NCBI GenBank assembly: GCA_900542035.1
Contig: UQMJ01000040.1
Location: forward strand, 1-14,149
Source of the DNA: an uncultured Clostridium sp.
GTDB taxonomy: Bacteria > Bacillota > Clostridia > Lachnospirales > Lachnospiraceae
Length of the DNA: 14,149 nucleotides
Reading direction: 5' to 3'
Under the pieces are notes generated by a model. The model had not been told where the DNA came from. It saw only the letters and a program-made list of their open reading frames with translations, and searched no databases. Numbering within the stretch: position 1 is the first letter of the stretch; every line of letters begins with the position of its first letter. Position numbers and translations under genes: made by a program. Shown one piece after another: positions 6,319 through 12,763 of this stretch.

Positions 6319-7554
6319 ATGGATGGTTTAATGAAGTGGCTTTCCGATGTATTTGCTCCGAAAGCGAGAAAGGTATTTGCAAATCCATGGATTGATACGG
6401 TAGCAAGTACCATGAAGAAGGTTCTGCCTATCATTTTAACAGGTTCCCTGATCTTTTTCTACAATGTATTCCGTTCCTATTTAACCTTTTTGCCGGATTT
6501 AAGCCCGATTGCAAACTTTTCCTTTGGGCTGCTGGCAATCTTTGTGGCATTCTTCATTACCCACGAAGCAATGCTGAAGCTGGGACATGGAGAGTATCAG
6601 ATTAACGCATCCCTGATTTCCGTTGCGTCCTATTTGATGCTGTGCCGTCCGCAGGTTGTAGATGGAGTATTCCAGATTGACAACGGACGGATTGGAGCCG
6701 CTGGTATCATGATGGGTATTGTAGTGGGCTTGTTTGTAGCCATTGTATTCCATCTGTATGCAAAGCTTCACGTTCTGGAAAACAACGATACGCTTCCGGA
6801 CTTTGTAAGCGACTGGATTAACAACATTATCCCGATTACCATTACATTAGGCTTATCCATGATTTTTGCCAATGTACTGAAACTGGATCTGTATGATATC
6901 CTGGTAAGTCTGTTCATGCCGCTGCAGAAGGGCGCCCAGACTCTGCCTGGCTTCATTCTGATTTGCTTTGTGCCAGTTATTTTCTATTCGATGGGTATTT
7001 CCAGCTGGGTATTCAACGCAGTTACCACTCCGATTTTTATGGTGGCAATCGCAGAGAATATTGAAGCAGTTGCAAACGGCCACGCTCCAATGAACATTGC
7101 GACCAGCGAGGCAGTATTTACCGCAGCGCTGATTACCATGGGCGGACGCGGAGGCACGCTGCCGTTAAACGTTTTAATGCTGCGTTCCAAGAGTAGAAAG
7201 CTGAAAACGATGGGTAAGATTTGTATCGGACCATCCCTGTTTAACATTAATGAGCCGCTGATGTTCGGCGCGCCAGTTGTATTTAATCCTCTTCTGATGC
7301 TGCCGATTCTGATTAACAGCATTACCGGTCCTGCAGTGGTATGGCTGACCATGCATTTTGGATTGCTGAATATTCCGTCCAAGATGGTACAGGTAGGACA
7401 GATTCCGGCTCCGTTCTCCAGTGTAATGATCACAGGAGACTGGAGAGCAGTTATCGTTTATATCGTGCTGTTTGCTATCTACCTGCTGACCTGGTATCCA
7501 TTCTACAAGGTATACGAGAAACAGTGCGTAGAGGAAGAGACAAAGGCAGCTTAA
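6319..7554 (+). CDS. PTS lactose/cellobiose-family EIIC sugar permease
   Basis: The protein has 411 residues with about ten hydrophobic segments, the usual size for CelB/LacE-type EIIC. The signature GPSLFNINEPLMFGAPVVFN (FNINEP at 308-313) is diagnostic of the sugar-binding EIIC fold. GGRGGTLPLNVLMLRSKSRK near 275-294 fits the family's conserved cytoplasmic segment. Where many members have GIHG, this one has MGISSW (about 225-230), suggesting a subfamily with altered specificity. It transports and phosphorylates a beta-linked sugar across the membrane. The gene uses an AAAGGA-like ribosome binding site inside the EIIB end. The substrate cannot be fixed from sequence. Confidence 0.9.
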   Translation: MDGLMKWLSDVFAPKARKVFANPWIDTVASTMKKVLPIILTGSLIFFYNVFRSYLTFLPDLSPIANFSFGLLAIFVAFFITHEAMLKLGHGEYQINASLISVASYLMLCRPQVVDGVFQIDNGRIGAAGIMMGIVVGLFVAIVFHLYAKLHVLENNDTLPDFVSDWINNIIPITITLGLSMIFANVLKLDLYDILVSLFMPLQKGAQTLPGFILICFVPVIFYSMGISSWVFNAVTTPIFMVAIAENIEAVANGHAPMNIATSEAVFTAALITMGGRGGTLPLNVLMLRSKSRKLKTMGKICIGPSLFNINEPLMFGAPVVFNPLLMLPILINSITGPAVVWLTMHFGLLNIPSKMVQVGQIPAPFSSVMITGDWRAVIVYIVLFAIYLLTWYPFYKVYEKQCVEEETKAA

Positions 7555-7575
7555 TATTGAAAATTGCCAGATACA

Positions 7576-7602
7576 GCAGTGTTTCTCTTGCAGGAACACT
7601 GC
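7576..7602 (+). other. Intercistronic hairpin between EIIC and EIIA
   Basis: GCAGTGTT (7576-7583) pairs perfectly with AACACTGC (7595-7602), extendable by one G-T pair. TTTT follows, and the EIIA ribosome binding site (AAAGGAG) comes right after. This is the only larger gap (72 bp) inside the PTS operon. It may be a weak attenuator or an mRNA processing or stabilising structure. Confidence 0.5.
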
Positions 7603-7626
7603 TTTTCAGAAAGGAGAAAACTCGTT

Positions 7627-7977
7627 ATGGGAGATATGTTATTTCAAGACGATGACAAAGTCGTTCAGGTTGCCATGCAGATTGTAATTGCGGCCGGAGA
7701 CGCCAGAAATGCAGCCGGACGGGCATTAGACTGCGTAGGACAGTTTGATTTTGCAGGAGCAAAAGAGCAGATGAAAGAGGCCCACAGCCATATTTCAGAA
7801 GCCCACAATGCGCAGACAGAAATGATTCAGGCAGAGATTTCCGGAGAAGAAACATTTCAGCCAAGTATGCTGTTTAACCATGCCCAGGATACTCTGATGA
7901 CTGTAATGTCTGAAATTCATCTGACAGACAAAATGATTTCTGTATTTGAAAGCTTTTATGAAAAAATGGGGAAATAA
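7627..7977 (+). CDS. PTS lactose/cellobiose-family EIIA component
   Basis: The protein has 116 residues, the normal EIIA(lac/cel) length. I chose ATG 7627 because AAAGGAG lies about 10 nt upstream and the frame before it is a hairpin, not coding. It contains MQIVIAAGDARNAAGRAL at the first helix, EAHNAQTEMIQAE in the second, and LFNHAQDTLMTVMSEIHL in the third. His85 in the HAQD motif is the expected phosphorylation site. The fold is a trimer of three-helix bundles in the cytoplasm that accepts phosphate from HPr and passes it to EIIB. It precedes the GH1 gene by 9 bp. Confidence 0.92.
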   Translation: MGDMLFQDDDKVVQVAMQIVIAAGDARNAAGRALDCVGQFDFAGAKEQMKEAHSHISEAHNAQTEMIQAEISGEETFQPSMLFNHAQDTLMTVMSEIHLTDKMISVFESFYEKMGK

Positions 7978-7986
7978 GGAGGAGCT

Positions 7987-9423
7987 ATGAGCGAAATGAT
8001 GAAAAAGACCATGCCGGAGCACTTTTTATGGGGAGCTTCTACCAGTGCATACCAAGTAGAAGGCGCTGCAGAAGAAGATGGCAAAAAATTGTCCCAGATG
8101 GACATTTTAAACCGCGGAACCGGATTTGCCGATGCCAGTGTAGCCAGCGATCACTATCATCGTTATAAAGAAGATATTGCTTTGATGAAGGAATGCGGAT
8201 TTACAGCCTACCGTTTTTCTTTCTCCTGGTCCAGAATCTTTCCGGATGGAACGGGAGAGGTAAATCCAAAAGGACTGGAGTTCTACGACAATCTGGTAAA
8301 TGAACTGGTTGCCAATGGAATTAAGCCGGTGCCGACGATTTATCATTACGATATGCCAATGGCCCTGGTTGACAAGTATGACGGATGGGTAAGCCGCCAG
8401 AGCGTAGAGGATTTCGTAGCTTACGGCGAGTTTTTGATCCGCAGATACGGCGACAGAATCAAAGATTGGCTGATTATCAACGAGCAGAGTATTATTGTGG
8501 AATTCTGGAAAAAGAAAAACTACATTCCGGAAAAGTACCACGACAATCCTCAGATTAAGTTCCAGATTAACCACCACATGAATCTGGGACAGGCAAGAAT
8601 CAGCAAACTGATTCACGAATTGGTAGAAGGCGGCCGTTCCGGTGCAGCCATCGGTTACTCTCCGGTATATGGACTGGATTCTACCCCAAAGAATATGCTT
8701 GCAATGCTGAATGCAGAAGATCTGAAGAACCACTTCTTCTTAGATATTTACTTCAAAGGAAAATATCCGGTAGGCGCATTCCGCTATCTGGAAGAGCACA
8801 ACATGGCTCCGGTAATTGAAGAAGGCGATATGGATATTTTAGCAGCTGGAAAGCTGGATTTCCTGGGAGTCAACTATTACGCAAGCAAATGTGTCCGTTT
8901 CCCAGATGCAGATAAGAACGAGCTGACGGAAGCAAAGAGCAATTTAAGCGGCAAGAAGGGCGCTATGGGCGCTTACGAAGTAATGCCGGATTTCTACCAG
9001 TACATGAAGAACCCAAACGCAGATACCAACGATTGGGATTGGACCATTGATCCAACTGGTATGGAATATTTATTAAGAGATATTTACCAGCGTTACGGCA
9101 TTCCGATGATTATTACAGAAAATGGTCTGGGCGCCAGAGACGTTCTGGAAGATGGAAAGGTTCACGACGATTACCGGATTGATTACTGGACCAAGCATCT
9201 CCAGGCCATTCACAGAGCCATCGAACTGGGCGTAGACGTAAGAGGATTCTTGCCATGGTCATTTGTAGACGTACTTAGCACCAGCAATGGATATCAGAAG
9301 AGATATGGCCTGGTATACGTAAACCGAGATGACGAGGACTTAAAAGACTTAGCCAGAATCCCGAAAGACAGTTTTTACTGGTACAAGAAGGTAATTGAAA
9401 CCAACGGAGCTTCCTGCCTGTGA
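7987..9423 (+). CDS. GH1 6-phospho-beta-glucosidase/galactosidase
   Basis: The protein has 478 residues, full length for GH1. GGAGGAG lies just before the ATG. FLWGASTSAYQVEGAAEEDG (13-32) is the GH1 N-terminal signature. WLIINEQS carries the acid/base Glu166, and MIITENGLG carries the nucleophile Glu378. Near the C-terminus, DVLSTSNGYQKRYGLVYV has Ser431, Lys438 and Tyr440 at the same spacing as the 6-phosphate-binding Ser/Lys/Tyr of LacG-type enzymes. Non-phospho GH1 enzymes usually carry an acidic residue at the Ser site. This fits hydrolysis of a sugar 6-phosphate made by the adjacent PTS. Gluco- or galacto-configuration is not settled. The TGA overlaps a possible GTG start of the following regulator gene. 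Confidence 0.92.
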   Translation: MSEMMKKTMPEHFLWGASTSAYQVEGAAEEDGKKLSQMDILNRGTGFADASVASDHYHRYKEDIALMKECGFTAYRFSFSWSRIFPDGTGEVNPKGLEFYDNLVNELVANGIKPVPTIYHYDMPMALVDKYDGWVSRQSVEDFVAYGEFLIRRYGDRIKDWLIINEQSIIVEFWKKKNYIPEKYHDNPQIKFQINHHMNLGQARISKLIHELVEGGRSGAAIGYSPVYGLDSTPKNMLAMLNAEDLKNHFFLDIYFKGKYPVGAFRYLEEHNMAPVIEEGDMDILAAGKLDFLGVNYYASKCVRFPDADKNELTEAKSNLSGKKGAMGAYEVMPDFYQYMKNPNADTNDWDWTIDPTGMEYLLRDIYQRYGIPMIITENGLGARDVLEDGKVHDDYRIDYWTKHLQAIHRAIELGVDVRGFLPWSFVDVLSTSNGYQKRYGLVYVNRDDEDLKDLARIPKDSFYWYKKVIETNGASCL

Positions 9424-9443
9424 TAAACGAAAACGAGGGAGAT

Positions 9444-10103
9444 ATGGAGTTATCAACTTGTTTCCCGATATGGGATAAGCTGACGCCTGGGCAGCAAACG
9501 AAACTGTCTGCAGGGACGAATTTCAGAAAGGCAAAAAAGGGAACGATTATTCACAGCGGCAGTATGGAGTGTACGGGGCTTTTGGCGGTGCAGTCCGGCC
9601 AGCTTAGGGCTTATATCATTTCTCCGGAGGGACGGGAAATTACCTTATACCGGCTGTTTGACATGGATATCTGCCTGTTTTCTGCGTCCTGTATGATGAA
9701 CTCCATTCAATTTGAGATTGTGGTAGAGGCAGAAAAAGATACAAATCTCTGGATTGTGCCAGCCGATGCCTATAAAGAAGTAATGGAAGAATCTGCGGCC
9801 GTTGCGAACTATACCAACGAGATTATGGCGTCCCGTTTTTCTGATGTGATGTGGCTGATAGAGCAGATTATGTGGAAAAGCATGGATAAGCGGATCGCCG
9901 CATTTTTACTGGAAGAAGCAGCGATTGAAAATACAGCTCAATTAAAACTGACTCACGAAACCATTGCCGGACATCTGGGGACCCATCGGGAAGTCATTAC
10001 CAGAATGCTCCGCTATTTTCAGGGAGAAGGAATGGTAAAATTAAGCCGCGGAACCATTGAAATACTGGATGAAAAGCGGCTGGAAGATCTGTCAAAAAGT
10101 TAA
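9444..10103 (+). CDS. Crp/Fnr-family transcriptional regulator
   Basis: I prefer ATG 9444 (219 residues; GAGG 5 nt away, and similar proteins as I recall begin MELS/MDLS). GTG 9420, which overlaps the GH1 stop and has GGAG 10 nt upstream, is a real alternative giving 227 residues. A cNMP-binding-type beta-roll covers about 15-110 (GLLAVQSGQLRAYIISPEGR). A dimer helix is followed by a winged helix with THETIAGHLGTHREVITRML. The protein has four cysteines in the N-terminal part (6, 43, 77, 83), two of them in DICLFSASCMM, which I remember as conserved in a clostridial subgroup. Whether they bind a cofactor is unknown. Its position directly behind the GH1 gene makes it part of the PTS operon. 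Ligand and targets unknown. Confidence 0.88.
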   Translation: MELSTCFPIWDKLTPGQQTKLSAGTNFRKAKKGTIIHSGSMECTGLLAVQSGQLRAYIISPEGREITLYRLFDMDICLFSASCMMNSIQFEIVVEAEKDTNLWIVPADAYKEVMEESAAVANYTNEIMASRFSDVMWLIEQIMWKSMDKRIAAFLLEEAAIENTAQLKLTHETIAGHLGTHREVITRMLRYFQGEGMVKLSRGTIEILDEKRLEDLSKS

Positions 10104-10112
10104 AAGAACCCT

Positions 10113-10141
10113 TTGACATTTGCACAAAAAACTGATATTAT
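10113..10141 (+). promoter_or_regulatory. Near-consensus sigma-A promoter for ddh
   Basis: TTGACA at 10113-10118 (perfect) and TATTAT at 10136-10141 (5/6) are separated by 17 bp. The start would be near 10148, leaving a leader of about 150 nt before ddh. The promoter begins 9 bp after the Crp/Fnr gene stop, so ddh has its own transcription. Confidence 0.8.
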
Positions 10142-10171
10142 ACATTACAATATAGCTATTCAGGAAGCAAC

Positions 10172-10227
10172 AAAGCCGTTGCGGTAAATTCGTCTGTAAA
10201 GTCCGGCGGATTGGCCGGACGGCTTTT
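10172..10227 (+). promoter_or_regulatory. Terminator-like stem-loop in the ddh leader
   Basis: GTCCGGC (10201-10207) pairs perfectly with GCCGGAC (10214-10220) around a 6-nt loop. An outer helix AAAGCC (10172-10177) with GGCTTT (10221-10226) can enclose it. The short run TTTT follows, so it could be an attenuator or a structural leader element. It is not recognised as a known riboswitch class. Confidence 0.5.
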
Positions 10228-10240
10228 GCGTTGCAGGCAT

Positions 10241-10272
10241 CCAAAAAAATCTGCCGGCAGCAGATTTTTTGG
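10241..10272 (+). promoter_or_regulatory. Hairpin immediately upstream of the ddh ribosome binding site
   Basis: CCAAAAAAATCTG (10241-10253) pairs with CAGATTTTTTGG (10261-10272), with one unpaired A and a 7-nt loop. CAGCAGAT occurs twice (10258-10265 and 10274-10281), so the ATCTGC arm has two possible partners. The second pairing ends just before AGGAGG (10285-10290), which suggests a switch affecting translation initiation. Confidence 0.5.
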
Positions 10273-10296
10273 ACAGCAGATAAAAGGAGGATCTTT

Positions 10297-11283
10297 ATGA
10301 CAATCAGAATTGGAATTATGGGATATGGGAACCTGGGAAGAGGAATTGAATGTGCAGTGAAGCACAATCCGGACATGGAACTGGCAGCAGTATTTACCAG
10401 AAGAGATCCGGCAGCTGTTAAGATTTTGACAGACAGCGCCCAGGTATGCAGGGCGGAAGAGATTGAAAACTGGCAGGGAAAACTGGACGTTGTGATTCTC
10501 TGCGGCGGAAGCGCTACGGATCTTCCGGTTCAGACGCCAAAGCTGGCTTCTATGTTTCACGTCGTAGACAGCTTTGACACCCATGCAAAGATTCCGGAGC
10601 ATTTTGCAGCGGTAGATGGGGCGGCAAAGGAGAGCGGCCATGTAGCCCTTATTTCCGCAGGCTGGGATCCAGGAATGTTTTCATTAAACCGTCTCTATGC
10701 CAATGCAATTCTGCCGGATGGAAAAGACTATACCTTCTGGGGAAAGGGCGTAAGCCAGGGGCATTCTGATGCAATCCGCCGGATTGAAGGGGTTAAGGAT
10801 GCCAGACAGTATACCATTCCAGTGCCGGAAGCATTAGAGTCTGTCAGAAATGGAGAAAATCCAGAACTGACCACCAGACAGAAGCACACCAGGGAGTGCT
10901 TCGTAGTAGCAGAAGAGGGGGCAGATCTGGAAAGGATTGAACAGGAAATTAAAACCATGCCCAACTACTTTGCGGATTATGATACAACGGTGCATTTTAT
11001 TACCGAAGAGGAATTAAAGCGCGATCATGCGGGAATTCCTCACGGCGGCTTTGTTATCCGGAGCGGAAAAACCGGCTGGAATCAGGAAAACAGCCATATT
11101 ATTGAATACCGCTTAAAACTGGATTCCAATCCAGAATTTACGGCCAGCGTAATCGCCGCTTATGCCAGAGCAGTATACCGCCTGGCAGAGGAACACGCAT
11201 TTGGCTGCAAGACGGTATTTGATATTGCACCGGCTTATTTAATTAATAAGAGCGGAGAAGAGATTCGCAGAACCTTGCTGTAA
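10297..11283 (+). CDS. ddh: meso-Diaminopimelate D-dehydrogenase
   Basis: The protein has 328 residues, starting at ATG 10297 with AGGAGG 6 nt upstream. The Rossmann loop GIMGYGNLGRGIE (about 6-18) binds NADPH. HVVDSFDTHAKIP, then ISAGWDPGMFSLNR, and FWGKGVSQGHSDAIRRIEGV are hallmark segments of Ddh; the last forms part of the diaminopimelate site. HGGFVIRSG near 250 also fits. The enzyme makes meso-DAP in one step from tetrahydrodipicolinate, NADPH and ammonia, bypassing the acylated intermediates. It supplies peptidoglycan and lysine synthesis in the cytoplasm. It has its own promoter and leader. The gene is intact, and no lysine-specific riboswitch was recognised. The downstream minus-strand genes converge on it, with only 26 bp between the two stops. 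Confidence 0.95.
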   Translation: MTIRIGIMGYGNLGRGIECAVKHNPDMELAAVFTRRDPAAVKILTDSAQVCRAEEIENWQGKLDVVILCGGSATDLPVQTPKLASMFHVVDSFDTHAKIPEHFAAVDGAAKESGHVALISAGWDPGMFSLNRLYANAILPDGKDYTFWGKGVSQGHSDAIRRIEGVKDARQYTIPVPEALESVRNGENPELTTRQKHTRECFVVAEEGADLERIEQEIKTMPNYFADYDTTVHFITEEELKRDHAGIPHGGFVIRSGKTGWNQENSHIIEYRLKLDSNPEFTASVIAAYARAVYRLAEEHAFGCKTVFDIAPAYLINKSGEEIRRTLL

Positions 11284-11309
11284 CTTATCTGAAAGGAAGA
11301 AAACTGGAA

Positions 11310-11621
11310 TCATCGGGAGACGCTGGATGCCTGTCCGTTTTCCCCTTTCCGGCTTAACCGGCTGGCAAGAAGTTTTAAGGTTGATAATTTCTTTTTTTCA
11401 GCAGGAGGCATATCGGCAGTCAGAATCGAAACCAGCAGGTCGGTTTCTTTATCGTTAAATTGGATTCCCTGCTTTTGGGCATCCAGATTCAGGCTCAAAA
11501 AAAGGGTCATCAGCTGATTTTTCGGCGTTTTCTGCACCTTTTCTGCAAAATGATTTAAGTATTCCAGCTTTCGGGCGTCCATACCCGAAAGTCTGGGATC
11601 TTCTTTCCAATGAGCGTTCAT
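11310..11621 (-). CDS. Small helical hypothetical protein, partner of the upstream repeat protein
   Basis: I place the start at ATG 11621 (103 residues) because AAAGGTGG lies just before it on the minus strand; an in-frame ATG at 11639 lacks this. The protein is polar and helical. Recognisable segments are RKLEYLNHFAEKVQKTPKNQ, then KETDLLVSILTADMPPAEKK and STLKLLASRL. I recall similar small proteins in Lachnospiraceae with no known function. The last segment (MPPAEKKKLSTLKLL) has the same Pro-x-x-Glu/Gln-x-helix pattern as the repeats of the neighbour. It starts 23 bp after that gene, so the two are likely co-transcribed. Its tail (GENGQASSVSR) is low complexity. No motif for catalysis or membrane insertion is visible. 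Confidence 0.72.
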   Translation of the reverse strand: MNAHWKEDPRLSGMDARKLEYLNHFAEKVQKTPKNQLMTLFLSLNLDAQKQGIQFNDKETDLLVSILTADMPPAEKKKLSTLKLLASRLSRKGENGQASSVSR

Positions 11622-11644
11622 AAAAATCCACCTTTCCATTCTTT

Positions 11645-12121
11645 TTATGCAGGCTGAATCATCTGAAGTGCCTGTATGACCATCTGAATATTTTCTAAGC
11701 GGCTTTGCTGCCTGGGCGACAAAAATCCCTTTAACTGTTCAAAGGGGAATTCACTGTTGTCTTCTTCAGCAGAAGCGCCCTGCATTTCCTGAAAGTTTTT
11801 TCGAATTTGGAATCCCTGCATAAAGTTGATAATAACGTCAATAAAATCCTGTTCCTTTGACGGTGCAAAAGGCTTTACTGCTGTTAAAATGTCTATTGGC
11901 GATGCAGGAGACTGGGTAAGGGCGCAGATTTCCATAGCTGGGTCTTCTGACTGCCCATAAAGATCCATTGTATGGATCAGTTCCTGAAACCTTACCAGGA
12001 CAGAAAACATCCGCTGCTGGGAAGCGGGCATAAAAGGCAGCGCAGCTTTCAGCATCTGGAGGTGGGGATCGCTGCTCCAATAATCAAAATCCGTAAACTT
12101 TACATCTGAGTGCTGGGTCAT
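11645..12121 (-). CDS. Hypothetical helical protein with three internal repeats
   Basis: I place the start at ATG 12121 (158 residues); AAAAGGA lies about 7 nt upstream on the minus strand. An earlier in-frame ATG at 12181 is poorly supported. Three similar units of about 29 residues occur at about 24-52 (LKAALPFMPASQQRMFSVLV), 79-106 (LTAVKPFAPSKEQDFIDVII) and 127-155 (FEQLKGFLSPRQQSRLENIQ). Each is a hydrophobic helix, an aromatic residue, Pro near the turn, a Gln/Glu pair, then a second helix. There is no signal peptide or transmembrane segment. It resembles uncharacterised Lachnospiraceae proteins. A structural or adaptor role is possible but unproven. Confidence 0.72.
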   Translation of the reverse strand: MTQHSDVKFTDFDYWSSDPHLQMLKAALPFMPASQQRMFSVLVRFQELIHTMDLYGQSEDPAMEICALTQSPASPIDILTAVKPFAPSKEQDFIDVIINFMQGFQIRKNFQEMQGASAEEDNSEFPFEQLKGFLSPRQQSRLENIQMVIQALQMIQPA

Positions 12122-12207
12122 TGTCCAATCCTTTTCGTGGCTTTTGTTTAAACTTATGCAAGGGAGCTGAAATTCATGCATATAGTAAAGTGACAGGAGG
12201 GATGAAT

Positions 12208-12369
12208 ATGACTATTTGGAATCGCCTGGTAATTGACGGAAACGCCGTTTATGAAATAGACGAAGAATGTTTAAGACAAAAGGAAGAAGCAGAGAAAAAA
12301 CAGAGCCAGTCCTGGAAAAACAATCATTCGGGGCTGGGAAGCCGCCGGCCGAAAGCAGAGGGAAAATAA
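12208..12369 (+). CDS. Small hypothetical protein, divergent from the repeat-protein pair
   Basis: The protein has 53 residues. I chose ATG 12208 because AGGAGG at 12195-12200 is 7 nt upstream; the ATG at 12202 is too close. The N-terminus MTIWNRLVIDGNAVYEIDEE is hydrophobic and structured. It is followed by a charged, helical stretch (RQKEEAEKKQSQS) and a basic tail (GSRRPKAEGK). I recall short Lachnospiraceae proteins of this kind with 'IDGNAVYEIDE', but no function. It is followed by a terminator at 12404-12464. An 86-bp intergenic region separates it from the minus-strand gene 11645-12121 and must hold both promoters, but I found no convincing -35/-10 pair there. Confidence 0.6.
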   Translation: MTIWNRLVIDGNAVYEIDEECLRQKEEAEKKQSQSWKNNHSGLGSRRPKAEGK

Positions 12370-12403
12370 AGTCTATTAAATTGCCTTAAGGCAGAAACAG
12401 ATG

Positions 12404-12464
12404 AAAAGCCCGCCTGGTAAGCCAGGAAAGGAAACTTTAAGCGGCAGAACAGGGGGGCTTTTTT
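12404..12464 (+). terminator. Rho-independent terminator after the 53-residue gene
   Basis: AAAAGCCC (12404-12411) pairs with GGGCTTTT (12455-12462) and TT follows, giving a run of six T. An inner hairpin CCTGG (12413-12417) with CCAGG (12422-12426) sits inside. An imperfect direct repeat flanks and partly overlaps the structure (CTTAAGGCAGAAACAG at 12385-12400; CTTTAAGCGGCAGAACAG at 12435-12452). Confidence 0.65.
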
Positions 12465-12763
12465 CTGGTTCGGATCATTTCCCAGGTTCCTGGAAGCTGT
12501 TAGTGCGCCATAGCCCATCCTTGATTTTGTTCCTTCTATTCCTTGCAATCTTTTTGTGTTTTTTGCTGTCTTTTAACATCTGCCATTTTTTCTAAAACTC
12601 TTTTTTTTCTTCACTGGAATTAAAATTATGCGAATAACCGCCGCAATCATTTAGCAAGCCTAGACACAGCACGCCTGCTATCACGCCCAATTCTATTTTT
12701 TATATCGAATAATCCTTACCTAAATGTGATTTTATAATTTTATATAGTGTTAGAAACTGGGAG
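12465..12763. other. About 300 bp without a supported gene
   Basis: This stretch is T-rich near 12540-12610 and AT-rich near 12690-12760. I see no intact gene, tRNA or transposon end. The only coding-like signal is a possible lipoprotein-signal remnant on the minus strand at 12592-12690, listed separately. Forward frames here are low-complexity shadows. Confidence 0.6.
12592..12690 (-). pseudogene. Possible remnant of a small lipoprotein gene
   Basis: On the minus strand a 32-codon frame begins at TTG 12690 and reads LGVIAGVLCLGLLNDCGGYS followed by HNFNSSEEKKEF, then TAG. The hydrophobic stretch with Cys preceded by LLND and followed by GG resembles a lipoprotein signal with an imperfect lipobox. 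Upstream, ATATAAAAAATAG lies where an ATG plus lysine codons would be expected, and AAGGA lies at a suitable distance before it. The in-frame upstream TAA and the missing ATG argue for decay or for chance. Confidence 0.25.

Noticed and set aside
6984..7599. Two long minus-strand frames inside EIIC
   Set aside because: Both are antisense shadows of the hydrophobic EIIC gene; no start signal or recognisable domain.
8107..8733. A 208-codon minus-strand frame inside the GH1 gene
   Set aside because: Long, but fully antisense to a GH1 gene with intact catalytic motifs; shadow frame without a ribosome binding site.
10112..10128. Dyad TTTG-N9-CAAA over the ddh -35 as a Crp/Fnr site
   Set aside because: The arms are only 4 bp and overlap a consensus -35; it does not match known FNR or HcpR boxes well enough.
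12171..12186. Sigma-E-like -10 (CATATAGT) before the 53-residue gene
   Set aside because: The -10 resembles the sporulation sigma-E consensus, but no matching -35 is present, so it is not reported as a promoter.
12382..12464. Small SRP RNA or a known riboswitch at the terminator
   Set aside because: The GGAAGG-x-AGCAGC loop of SRP RNA is absent, and no riboswitch consensus that I know fits.
12401..12595. Plus-strand frame after the 53-residue gene
   Set aside because: It starts within the terminator, has no ribosome binding site, and its hydrophobic end comes from a T-rich run.
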